Assembly (NCBI GenBank): GCA_017628435.1
Contig: JAGBZE010000041.1
Location: 1-8,637 of the forward strand
Length of the DNA: 8,637 bases
Source of the DNA: Akkermansia sp.
Lineage (GTDB): Bacteria > Verrucomicrobiota > Verrucomicrobiia > Verrucomicrobiales > Akkermansiaceae
Direction of reading: 5' to 3'
A model generated the notes under the pieces. The model saw only the letters and a list, made by a program, of their open reading frames with translations, was not told the DNA's origin and did no database searches. Position numbers and translations under genes: made by a program. Below are positions 1-7,200 of the stretch, in pieces (positions within the stretch are counted from its first letter, which is position 1; every line of letters starts with the position of its first letter).

Positions 1-1
1 G

Positions 2-313
2 CAGATCTGGCAGACGCTTGACCAGGTGAACGATGCGATTCTGCTGGAAAAAACTTTTCTCCCAGCGTGTGTGGTGCTGCTTATTCCTGCCTTGCTGCTG
101 GGGATTTTTCGGGTGTTGAGGTGGAGACCTCAGCAGAAGAAGGATAAATTGGCTATACTGCTGATGCTGGTGCTTGTTGCCGTGGCATTCCTTTTGTGTG
201 GAGGCTGGCGGGTGGCAACATGGGCTGGCATGGCGGTGCTTGTCTGTATATTGAGTTTGTGGGGTGTAGTGCGTGTTATTCATGGTTTCAGGGTTGACTC
301 TGTGCCGGAATAA
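2..313 (+). CDS. Small integral membrane protein, unknown function, 5' end cut by window
   Basis: The frame is open from the left edge to the TAA at 311-313, so the gene probably begins upstream. A GTG at 26 could start a 95-residue version, but no ribosome binding site precedes it and the codons before it (reading QIWQTLDQ) are open. Counted from that GTG, there are three strongly hydrophobic stretches at about residues 11-30, 43-58 and 64-86. A basic loop (RWRPQQKKDK) joins the first two, so that loop is predicted to be cytoplasmic. I see no catalytic motif and do not recognise the family. It ends 15 bp before the AI-2E family gene and is likely co-transcribed with it. It could equally be the C-terminal membrane part of a larger protein. 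Confidence is high that it is coding, low for any function. Confidence 0.6.
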   Translation, partial: QIWQTLDQVNDAILLEKTFLPACVVLLIPALLLGIFRVLRWRPQQKKDKLAILLMLVLVAVAFLLCGGWRVATWAGMAVLVCILSLWGVVRVIHGFRVDSVPE

Positions 314-328
314 AGGTATGATTTCCGC

Positions 329-1543
329 ATGAAGCTTCAGGATAAGGACGTACCTACGATATTTCAGCGTCAGATATGCTGGGCGGCGCTCACCGGGATT
401 GCCCTGGCAGTGGTGGTGATTCTGGTCTGCAGTCTGCTTTTTGGGTTGGGCGCGTTGTTTGTGGCGTTGGAGCCGGTGCTCCTGCCTGTGGTGATTGCCG
501 GGTTCTTTGCCTATATTCTTTCCCCCTGTGTGGCCATAGTTCAGAAGCGTATCACCAAGCGCGTGTGGGCCGTGGTGTCGGTAATGGCAGTTGCAGGTGT
601 GATGCTGGTGGGTCTGGGGTTCACGATTGTGCCTCCCCTGGTGAATCAGACGGGCGAGCTGATTTCCAAGCGTGAGCAGATTCTGGTAAGCGCGGTGGAG
701 GGCGGTAAGGCTCAGTTGGCTGAAAATAGCCTTCTGCAGAAGGGGGTGGATATGCTGTACGGTAAGATGCTCAAGGATGCCCGTGCTTCAGAACTGCCGT
801 TAGAGGATTACGAGAATCTTTCCCAGGAAACAACTTATGAGGGTAAGCTGACGGCTATTCTGAGCTTTAATTCATCGTACCTCACGGAGAAGGCTCTTGC
901 CTGGCTTACGGCGGGTACCCGTGCGCTGTCCGGGCTTTCCATGGCATTCATCGGCGCTGTCATGGTGCCGGTTTTCCTGTTCTATTTCCTGCTGGAAAGC
1001 GCCAGTATTGCAAAAAACTGGCACACGGTGCTGCCTATCCGCCGCTCCGCTTTCCGTGAGGAGGTGGTGGGTACGCTGCAGGAAATCAATAATTACATCA
1101 TTTCCTTTGTGCGTGGCCAGATGCTGGTGAGCGTGATAGACGGCGCTATCCTGGCGGTGGCGCTGAAAATAATGGGATTGCCTTATGCTGTGACTATTGC
1201 CGCGGCTGCAGCTCTGCTGGGGGTAATCCCCTACCTGGGAATGATCGGTACCTGGATTCCTGCTGTGCTTATTGCCTGGTTCACCTGGCATGATGTGAGT
1301 CACATCATCATCGTGAGTGCTATTTTTGGCTGTGTGAGTCAGTTCGACGGCTGGGTACTTCAGCCGCGCATTCTGGGCAGCCGTGTGAAGATGCACGACC
1401 TTACCATCATGTTCTCTGTGCTCTTCTGGAGCTTTGTTATCGGCGGCGTGGTGGGTGCCTTGCTTGCCGTGCCGCTTACGGCTTCTCTCAAGGTGCTTTT
1501 CACCCGTTATATCTGGTCCAGTTATCGGGAAACGGAAAGATAA
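329..1543 (+). CDS. AI-2E family transporter / PerM-like membrane protein
   Basis: This 404-residue polytopic inner-membrane protein belongs to the AI-2E transporter (PerM/YdiK/TqsA, UPF0118) family. Members export or exchange small molecules or ions; the substrate cannot be told from sequence. Hydrophobic segments lie near residues 17-47, 50-70, 80-102, 203-223, 265-283, 286-316, 322-340 and 358-390. A soluble region at about 104-190 corresponds to the family's extra-membrane loop. The conserved C-terminal half is clear: FVRGQ at 260-264, GLPYA at 283-287, VIPYLG at 299-304, LQPRILG at 344-350, and the final glycine-rich helix at 372-390 ending in AVPLTASLKVL. Length is normal for the family. 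The ATG at 329 follows the preceding stop by 15 bp; AAAGG at 312-316 is too far (12 nt) to be a convincing ribosome binding site. Assigning autoinducer-2 transport specifically would be over-interpretation. Confidence 0.9.
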   Translation: MKLQDKDVPTIFQRQICWAALTGIALAVVVILVCSLLFGLGALFVALEPVLLPVVIAGFFAYILSPCVAIVQKRITKRVWAVVSVMAVAGVMLVGLGFTIVPPLVNQTGELISKREQILVSAVEGGKAQLAENSLLQKGVDMLYGKMLKDARASELPLEDYENLSQETTYEGKLTAILSFNSSYLTEKALAWLTAGTRALSGLSMAFIGAVMVPVFLFYFLLESASIAKNWHTVLPIRRSAFREEVVGTLQEINNYIISFVRGQMLVSVIDGAILAVALKIMGLPYAVTIAAAAALLGVIPYLGMIGTWIPAVLIAWFTWHDVSHIIIVSAIFGCVSQFDGWVLQPRILGSRVKMHDLTIMFSVLFWSFVIGGVVGALLAVPLTASLKVLFTRYIWSSYRETER

Positions 1544-1562
1544 TGTGTGGTATGGGGGCTGT

Positions 1563-1591
1563 TTATAAGTTTTAAGGGTATTTTATAGAAT
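1563..1591 (+). promoter_or_regulatory. Weak candidate promoter for the PEtn transferase gene
   Basis: The 55-bp gap 1544-1598 turns abruptly AT-rich. TAGAAT at 1586-1591 matches the sigma70 -10 consensus in five of six positions. TTATAA at 1563-1568 is a poor -35 (three of six) with a 17-bp spacer. If used, transcription would begin at about 1598, essentially at the ATG, giving a leaderless or nearly leaderless mRNA. No Shine-Dalgarno is visible before 1599. The -35 match is weak, so this is tentative, and read-through from the upstream gene is a fair alternative. Confidence 0.25.
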
Positions 1592-1621
1592 TGTATATAT
1601 GAATAAGGTGATTTATAGAAT
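1578..1621 (+). repeat. 10-bp direct repeat TTTATAGAAT spanning the start of the PEtn transferase gene
   Basis: TTTATAGAAT occurs at 1582-1591 and again at 1612-1621, exactly 30 bp apart. The first copy is just upstream of the ATG at 1599 and the second lies within codons 5-8. The repeat is seen directly. A regulatory role, such as a binding site pair or a duplicated AT-rich element, is only a guess. Confidence 0.4.
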
Positions 1622-3227
1622 CTGTGCGTTCCTGCTGGCTGCGTATGTGTATTGTGCCGCATTGGATGCGTTCTTTTTTGATTATCCCGGCTGGGTATTG
1701 CTCTTCCGGCAGGTATACGGAGTATTGCTGGCCGCAGGTGTGGTGTATGTTTGTGTGCGCTTAAAATGGCTGGGTGTTGCAATGTATATTGTTTCCAGTC
1801 TGCTTTTTGCTGTTCTGCATTACTCATATGTTGCCCTGGGGTATTCTGCGGGTTTTGAATTTGTAAGTGCCGTTTTCCAGACCAATGTGGATGAATTGAG
1901 CGGATTTGTCAGCCTGTCATCAATCCTGGCTTTTGCAGGTGGAGCCGTTGCTCTGACCGGGGTGTATGCTCTGGCTGTTTATTCTCTTAAATGGAAGAAA
2001 CTGAGCCTGAAGGAATGCCTGTTAGTGCTGGGTGTTATGGTGGCGTGGATGGGAGTTTATGAGATTCCTGCTTTGACGATTGGGAAGCGCTACGGCTTCT
2101 ATCGTAAAATGGCAGATAATACCCTGCGTAACGATCGTGAAATGTTCATTACAGGCCACAGTGATGTGGCTGTTAATCGTTGGTGCAGTCCGTACAGTAA
2201 CGTGAAGCAGCTCAGGGGCGGCGTGAAGGAGTATTTCCGTGAAATTGACGTTACTGAATCCGCCTCGTTTGCTTCGCAGGACAAGCGGGTAAATGATGAT
2301 TTGGTGTTCGTTTTTGTTATCGGTGAGAGTGTGAGAGCTGACCATGTTCCAGCAGGTGGGTATCATCGCAATACCTTGCCACGCCTGTCCAAGGAATCGG
2401 GTGTGTGTTTCTTTACGCGGATGTATTCATATGCGTCTTCTACCTATGATAGCGTGGCTGCGATGTTATCAGGAATGTTGAAACAGGGAGATGTTCCGCA
2501 GGTTACATCATATGCTGGTATATTAAAGCATCATGGTTTTGAGGGACGCCTTTATTCGGAAAATACGATGAATATTACAGATAGTAAACGCTTTAGTGTT
2601 TTGCTTGGTCAGTATATGAAGTCGTGTACATCGTGTAGAGGGCCTATCGAGGATATTAGTGCCAGGATTGTACGGGAAATAGATTCATGTGGAGCAAATA
2701 GGCAATTTGTTGTTATTGAAAATGGTACTGGGCATTTCCCGTACATTAACGAAGATAAGTACGATGTATATCATCCATGCAATACGAATTGGTTTGTTCC
2801 TGCCCCTGATAATAAAAGAGAGCTGCTGGTTAATGACTATGATAATTGCCTCAATAGTGTAGATGCCTTCCTGTCTGCTATCATTGATGGTGTGAGACAT
2901 CGTAACGCTGTCATGTTATACGTTTCGGATCACGGGCAGCTGTTATACGATAATGGTAAGCTGATGCATGGCGATCCTGGGAATCCTATTTTGCGTCGTC
3001 CTGCTGCTTTTGTTTGGTTTTCTGATGAGTATAAGCGGCGATATCCAGAGGTCGTTGCGGATATGGAGTCAGTGAGAGATAAACCGTTAGTTCATGGACA
3101 GGTGTATGCGACTGTACTTAAGTTGGCTGGAATAGAGTCGACTGTGCCTCTTCAAATTGGCGATTTTGTTGAGGATGATGTCAGGAATCATGCTCATAAT
3201 GTACCTGAACACTTATTGTCGGAGTAA
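1599..3227 (+). CDS. Phosphoethanolamine transferase, EptA/CptA type (sulfatase fold)
   Basis: This 542-residue inner-membrane enzyme has a periplasmic catalytic domain. The family moves phosphoethanolamine from phosphatidylethanolamine to lipid A, LPS core or other glycans, releasing diacylglycerol. Five hydrophobic segments lie at about residues 5-27, 31-52, 57-80, 105-128 and 138-155, followed by the soluble domain from about 230. Family hallmarks: VIGES at 240-244 (metal ligand Glu243), RADHVPAGGYHRNTLPRL at 246-262, SSTYDS with probable nucleophile Thr282, GTGHFPY at 376-382, VNDYDN at 411-416, SDHG at 443-446 (metal ligands Asp444 and His445), and HGDPG at 457-461. Length matches EptA (about 540). 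The residues flanking the nucleophile are Tyr278 and Ala288 where EptA has a disulfide pair; a CxxC sits at 343-346. The acceptor (lipid A, core sugar, glycan or protein) cannot be decided. The gene precedes a GDPD-like phosphodiesterase by 18 bp. GC content falls from about 55% to about 40% part-way through, near 2400. Confidence 0.88.
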   Translation: MNKVIYRICAFLLAAYVYCAALDAFFFDYPGWVLLFRQVYGVLLAAGVVYVCVRLKWLGVAMYIVSSLLFAVLHYSYVALGYSAGFEFVSAVFQTNVDELSGFVSLSSILAFAGGAVALTGVYALAVYSLKWKKLSLKECLLVLGVMVAWMGVYEIPALTIGKRYGFYRKMADNTLRNDREMFITGHSDVAVNRWCSPYSNVKQLRGGVKEYFREIDVTESASFASQDKRVNDDLVFVFVIGESVRADHVPAGGYHRNTLPRLSKESGVCFFTRMYSYASSTYDSVAAMLSGMLKQGDVPQVTSYAGILKHHGFEGRLYSENTMNITDSKRFSVLLGQYMKSCTSCRGPIEDISARIVREIDSCGANRQFVVIENGTGHFPYINEDKYDVYHPCNTNWFVPAPDNKRELLVNDYDNCLNSVDAFLSAIIDGVRHRNAVMLYVSDHGQLLYDNGKLMHGDPGNPILRRPAAFVWFSDEYKRRYPEVVADMESVRDKPLVHGQVYATVLKLAGIESTVPLQIGDFVEDDVRNHAHNVPEHLLSE

Positions 3228-3237
3228 GAGAGTAGCC

Positions 3238-3241
3238 GAGG
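3238..3241 (+). promoter_or_regulatory. Short Shine-Dalgarno-like GAGG before the phosphodiesterase gene
   Basis: GAGG lies 4 nt upstream of the ATG at 3246. The spacing is on the short side, but this is the only start in the window with a recognisable purine-rich ribosome binding site at close range. It supports 3246 as the start codon. Confidence 0.35.
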
Positions 3242-3245
3242 CTAG

Positions 3246-4115
3246 ATGAATTTGTGCAAAATGTTAAAAGATATACTGTTTAGTTTTTTAGTGTTCGCTA
3301 CAGGCCTTGTCGCTTTTTCTTATTGCGAGAAAGAACGTATAAGAGACCGACTGGAGGTCAAGTTTTTTTTGCCTTTGGAAATAGCGAAGCGAGGACAGGC
3401 CATACATGGGTTGTATAATAGTCAGGTATGTATAGCTCACGGTGGGGGATTGGGGAGGGTGCGATGGCGAAACTCGAAGGAAGCAGTTCAGCAATCAATT
3501 TCAGCGGGTTTTTCCATTGTTGAGGTAGACATGTTGAGAACAACTGATGGCGGATATATAGGAGCTCATGATTGGGTAAGCTTTCGTAGGTTGTCAGGTA
3601 ATAAGAATACCGGAAATGAAGCCATGTCATATTGTCAGGCGAAGTCTGCGCGGATTTTAGGAAGAGAGACTCCGGTTACATTTGAGTTTTTAAGAGAAAT
3701 TATGAGTGAAAATCCGAGTCTTATCATAGATGTTGATAAGATTACTGATTATGAGTATTTAGTCAGGAGTTTGCCTCATCCTGATAGACTTATGGTTATG
3801 ACGTACAATGAGATGGATTATCTCAGAGCGCTTCGCGCAGGGGTAAGATATCCTGTGTTTTGTGTGTGGGAGGGGGCAAATGTATCCCAAGCAGAGTATT
3901 ATCAATATCCAATTTTGAGAGTAAATGCTCGATTGTTTGGAAAAGGGGATTATGCAAAGAGATTAAAAAGGCTGCATGAAAAAGGGGTGACGATTTTTGC
4001 TCTCGATGCTGATGTGTGTGATGAACCTGATTTTATTCGTGAAAACTTGGGTCAAACTTGCAGCGCGATTTATACTGAACGGTGGATTCCTGAAATTTTT
4101 GATAAGATGAAATGA
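3246..4115 (+). CDS. GDPD-superfamily phosphodiesterase, membrane-anchored
   Basis: This 289-residue protein has one N-terminal hydrophobic segment (about residues 9-26) and then a TIM-barrel phosphodiesterase domain from about 60. The segment is probably an uncleaved anchor; Cys27 follows FSY, which is not a good lipobox. The GDPD/PI-PLC-like family cleaves glycerophosphodiesters by acid-base catalysis with two histidines and a metal. Visible motifs: IAHGGG at 63-68 (catalytic His65), NSKEAV at 76-81, VEVDMLRTTDGG at 92-103 (ligands Glu93 and Asp95), GAHDW at 106-110 (catalytic His108), LIIDVDK at 159-165. The classical AHRG arginine is absent, placing it near an uncharacterised GDPD-like branch that reads AHGG/AHAGG, so the substrate is unknown. 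Of 24 arginine codons, 13 are AGA/AGG and 5 CGA, unlike the CGC/CGT use in secA, and GC is only about 42%; both suggest transfer or relaxed selection. Likely one operon with the PEtn transferase. Confidence 0.82.
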   Translation: MNLCKMLKDILFSFLVFATGLVAFSYCEKERIRDRLEVKFFLPLEIAKRGQAIHGLYNSQVCIAHGGGLGRVRWRNSKEAVQQSISAGFSIVEVDMLRTTDGGYIGAHDWVSFRRLSGNKNTGNEAMSYCQAKSARILGRETPVTFEFLREIMSENPSLIIDVDKITDYEYLVRSLPHPDRLMVMTYNEMDYLRALRAGVRYPVFCVWEGANVSQAEYYQYPILRVNARLFGKGDYAKRLKRLHEKGVTIFALDADVCDEPDFIRENLGQTCSAIYTERWIPEIFDKMK

Positions 4116-4121
4116 GTACGC

Positions 4122-4149
4122 GCGTCATATTCAGCTGGTATTCTGACGC
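4122..4149. repeat. Inverted repeat between phosphodiesterase gene and secA
   Basis: GCGTCA at 4122-4127 and TGACGC at 4144-4149 are perfect 6-bp inverted arms with a 16-nt spacer, starting 7 bp after the stop codon at 4113-4115. No T-run follows, so it is not a convincing intrinsic terminator. It ends 4 bp before the -35 box of the secA promoter, so an operator is another possibility. Either role is inference. Confidence 0.35.
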
Positions 4150-4153
4150 AGGC

Positions 4154-4182
4154 TTGCAAATGTGAGGGGCTTGTGTTACAAT
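4154..4182 (+). promoter_or_regulatory. Sigma70-type promoter of secA
   Basis: TTGCAA at 4154-4159 (four of six to TTGACA) and TACAAT at 4177-4182 (five of six to TATAAT) are separated by exactly 17 bp. This is the best promoter match I found in the window. Predicted transcription start is about 4189, leaving a leader of about 60 nt before the secA ATG. It sits where base composition returns from AT-rich to normal, fitting a separate transcription unit for secA and the gene behind it. Confidence 0.6.
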
Positions 4183-4194
4183 CGCGAACCGCAT

Positions 4195-4214
4195 GCCGCG
4201 TGCGCGAGCGTGGC
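4195..4214 (+). promoter_or_regulatory. GC-rich hairpin in the secA leader
   Basis: GCCGCG at 4195-4200 can pair with CGTGGC at 4209-4214 (five Watson-Crick pairs and one G-U) around an 8-nt loop. It lies near the predicted 5' end of the secA transcript and 36 nt before the start codon. It could protect the 5' end or take part in control of secA; secA is translationally autoregulated in Escherichia coli, though by a different arrangement (secM). Role unproven. Confidence 0.35.
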
Positions 4215-4223
4215 GGGCTGTCA

Positions 4224-4252
4224 TCTGATATTTTCTGAAAGTTTTCTGATAT
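4224..4252 (+). repeat. Phased TCTGA repeats leading into the secA start codon
   Basis: TCTGA occurs at 4224-4228, 4234-4238 and 4245-4249, spaced 10 and 11 nt. The first and third are extended to TCTGATAT (4224-4231 and 4245-4252), the last overlapping the ATG at 4251. The middle and last also share TTTTCTGA (4231-4238 and 4242-4249). They replace the place where a Shine-Dalgarno would lie. The pattern is seen directly; function is unknown. Confidence 0.45.
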
Positions 4253-7200
4253 GATTAAGTGGATTCTGAACAAAATCGTAGGTTCCAAGAACCAGCGCGA
4301 AGTGCGTAAGCTTAAGCCGGTTGTACGCCGTATTCTGGATTTGGAGAAAAGCTGGGCTGATAAGGACCGCGATTTCCTGGTAGGCAAGACCCGCGAGTGG
4401 CAGGCACATCTGCACCGTTTCACTCCCATGGATCTGCCCACCCGTGGCATTGTGCTGGCCGCTACGCCCGCTCAGCTGGAGCAGTATGCCGCTCAGCTGA
4501 ACGCCCGTTTTGAATCCCTGGCTCCTGAGTTCCCCAAGCTGCCCAAGGTGGAGGCTACGGCGGAATCCATTGAGGCTGGTAAGAAGGCTCTGTCTGAAAT
4601 CGAGCCTAAGTTTGCCAAGCTGCGCGCCAAGTATCTGGAAACCATTCTCCCGGAAGCCTTTGCTGTGGTGAAGTGTGGTGCCCGCCTGCTTTGCGGCCAG
4701 ACGGTGGATGTATGCGGCACGCCTATCAAGTGGGATATGGTGCACTTCGATGTGCAGCTTATCGGTGGTATTGCGCTGCATCGTGGTTTCATTGCCGAAA
4801 TGGCCACGGGTGAAGGTAAGACCCTGGTGGCAACGCTGCCGGTGTACCTGAATGCTCTTACCGGCATGGGTGTGCATGTGGTGACGGTGAATGATTACCT
4901 TGCCCGCCGCGACTCCATGTGGATGGGTGCTCTGTTCTCCTTCCTCGGTCTCACCATCGGTTGCATTCAGAGCATGATGCCCAGCGACCTGCGCCGCCGC
5001 CAGTATGCTCAGGATATCACCTACGGAACCAATGCCGAATTCGGTTTCGACTACTTGCGCGACAACGGCATGGCCTCCAGCAAGGACGCTCAGGTGCAGC
5101 GTGGTCACTACTTCGCTATCATTGATGAAGTGGACTCCATTTTGATTGACGAGGCACGTACCCCGCTCATCATCTCCGGCCCGGCCGTTATTGAGCATGA
5201 ACAGCAGTATGATTCTCTCAAGCCGCTTATCGAGAATGTGGTGCGCAAGCAGGTTGCTCTGTGTAACGAACTCATGGAGAAGGCGGTGAAGTATGCCAAG
5301 GAAGGCGATACCGACCGCGCCGGCCGCTGCCTGTTCAAGGTGAAGCTTGGTCAGCCGCGCAATCGTGCTTTCATGCGCTCCCAGCAGGACCCGGATTTCC
5401 GCCGCATGGTGGAGAAGTATGAGCTGTTCCTCTACCAGGATCCGCGTAAGATTGAGCTCTTTAAGCTCAAGGAAGAACTTTACTACACCATCGATGAGAA
5501 AACGCACGATGCCGACCTCATGGAAATGGGACGCGAGGTTATCAGCCCCGGACATCCGGAGAATTTCGTGCTGCCGGATATCGGCACCGAGTTCGTGAAC
5601 ATTGATGAAGATGAGAAGCTGAGCGAACGCGAGAAGGAAGCTCGCAAGACAGCCCTCATGAAGCGTCTGGATGAGACCGGCGTGCGCCTGCACACCACCA
5701 GTCAGCTGCTCAAGGCCTACACTATCTACGAGAAGGATGTGGAGTACGTGGTGAAGGACGGCAAGATTGTCATCATCGACCAGAACACGGGCCGCGAGAT
5801 GCCGGGGCGTCGCTGGAGCGAGGGCCTGCACCAGGCTGTGGAAGCCAAGGAGGGTGTGGAGGTAGAGGCTGAGAACATGACCTATGCCACCATTACCATT
5901 CAGAACTACTTCCGCCTGTACAGCCGCCTGGCCGGTATGACCGGTACGGCTGAGACGGAAGCGGCTGAGTTCCATGATATCTACAAGCTGGACGTGCTGC
6001 CCATTCCGACCAATCGTCCCTGCATCCGCGAGGATCAGAACGACCTTATTTTCCGCAGCCGCCGCGAGAAGTTCAACGCTGTGGTGGGCAAGATTGTGGA
6101 GCTGCACAAGAAGGGACAGCCTGTGCTGGTGGGTACTGCCAGTGTGGAAGCCTCTGAGACGCTTTCCCGCATGCTGAGCTTTGCCAAGGTGCCGCATGAG
6201 GTGCTGAACGCCAAGAACCACCAGCGCGAAGCCGAAATCGTGGCTCGTGCCGGTCAGCGCGGCGCCGTGACGGTATCCACCAACATGGCCGGTCGCGGTA
6301 CTGACATCAAGCTGGGGGAAGGCGTGGCAGAGCTGGGGGGCCTCTTTGTGCTGGGCACGGAGCGTTATGAATCCCGCCGTATCGACCGCCAGCTGCGTGG
6401 CCGCTGCTCCCGCCAGGGCGACCCCGGCGGCTCTCAGTTCTTCCTCTCCTTTGAGGATGATCTGATGCGCAATTTCGGCGGCAGCGAGCGCATGACCAAG
6501 ATGATGGACCGCTTTGGTATGCAGGAAGGCGAGGCTGTAGAGAACACCCTCATGAACCGCATAATTGAAGGTGCCCAGAAACGCGTGGAACAGCGCAACT
6601 ACATGTGGCGTAAGCATGTGCTGGACTATGATGATGTGATGAACCAGCAGCGTATGATTGTATACGCCATGCGTAACGATGCTCTGCTGTGCGAGGATCC
6701 TCGCGAAATGCTGTATGAGTGCCTGGTGACCGGCACAGGTAACAAGTGCGAACTCGACCTCAACGAGGATGAGACGGGAGCCTTCCGCTACACCGACCTG
6801 CTGCAGTGGATTAATTCCACCTTCCCCATGGGCTGGAGCGAGAAGGAATCCGACCTGCAGGGTAAGACCCCTGAGGAGGTGGCGGAGCACATTGTGGCTC
6901 GCGTGAAGGAGATGTACGAGAAGAAGGTGGCAGGTGAGCGCCCCGACCGCATCGACCAGATGGAGCGCTCCATCATGCTCCAGGCTATCGATAAGCTCTG
7001 GCAGAAGCACCTCACGGATATGGATGCCCTGCGCGAAGGCGTGCGCCTGCGCGCCCAGGGCCAGCGCGACCCGCTTGTGGAATACAAGCGCGAGGCCTAC
7101 AGCATCTTTGAAAGCCTGATGCAGAACATCGATTACGAGATTCTCAACGGCATGTTCCGCAGCACCACGAATCTTTCCGCGTTTGAGGACTTCTTGGCCA

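Noticed and set aside
872..1396. 174-codon - strand frame inside the AI-2E family gene
   Set aside because: Low-complexity His/Gln-rich translation opposite a well-matched membrane protein; a shadow.
1544..1598. Intrinsic terminator after the AI-2E family gene
   Set aside because: The gap has T-rich stretches but no GC-rich stem before them.
3310..3330. Lipoprotein signal in the phosphodiesterase (Cys27 after the hydrophobic segment)
   Set aside because: The residues before the cysteine are Phe-Ser-Tyr; a lipobox needs a small residue directly before the cysteine. A plain membrane anchor is more likely.
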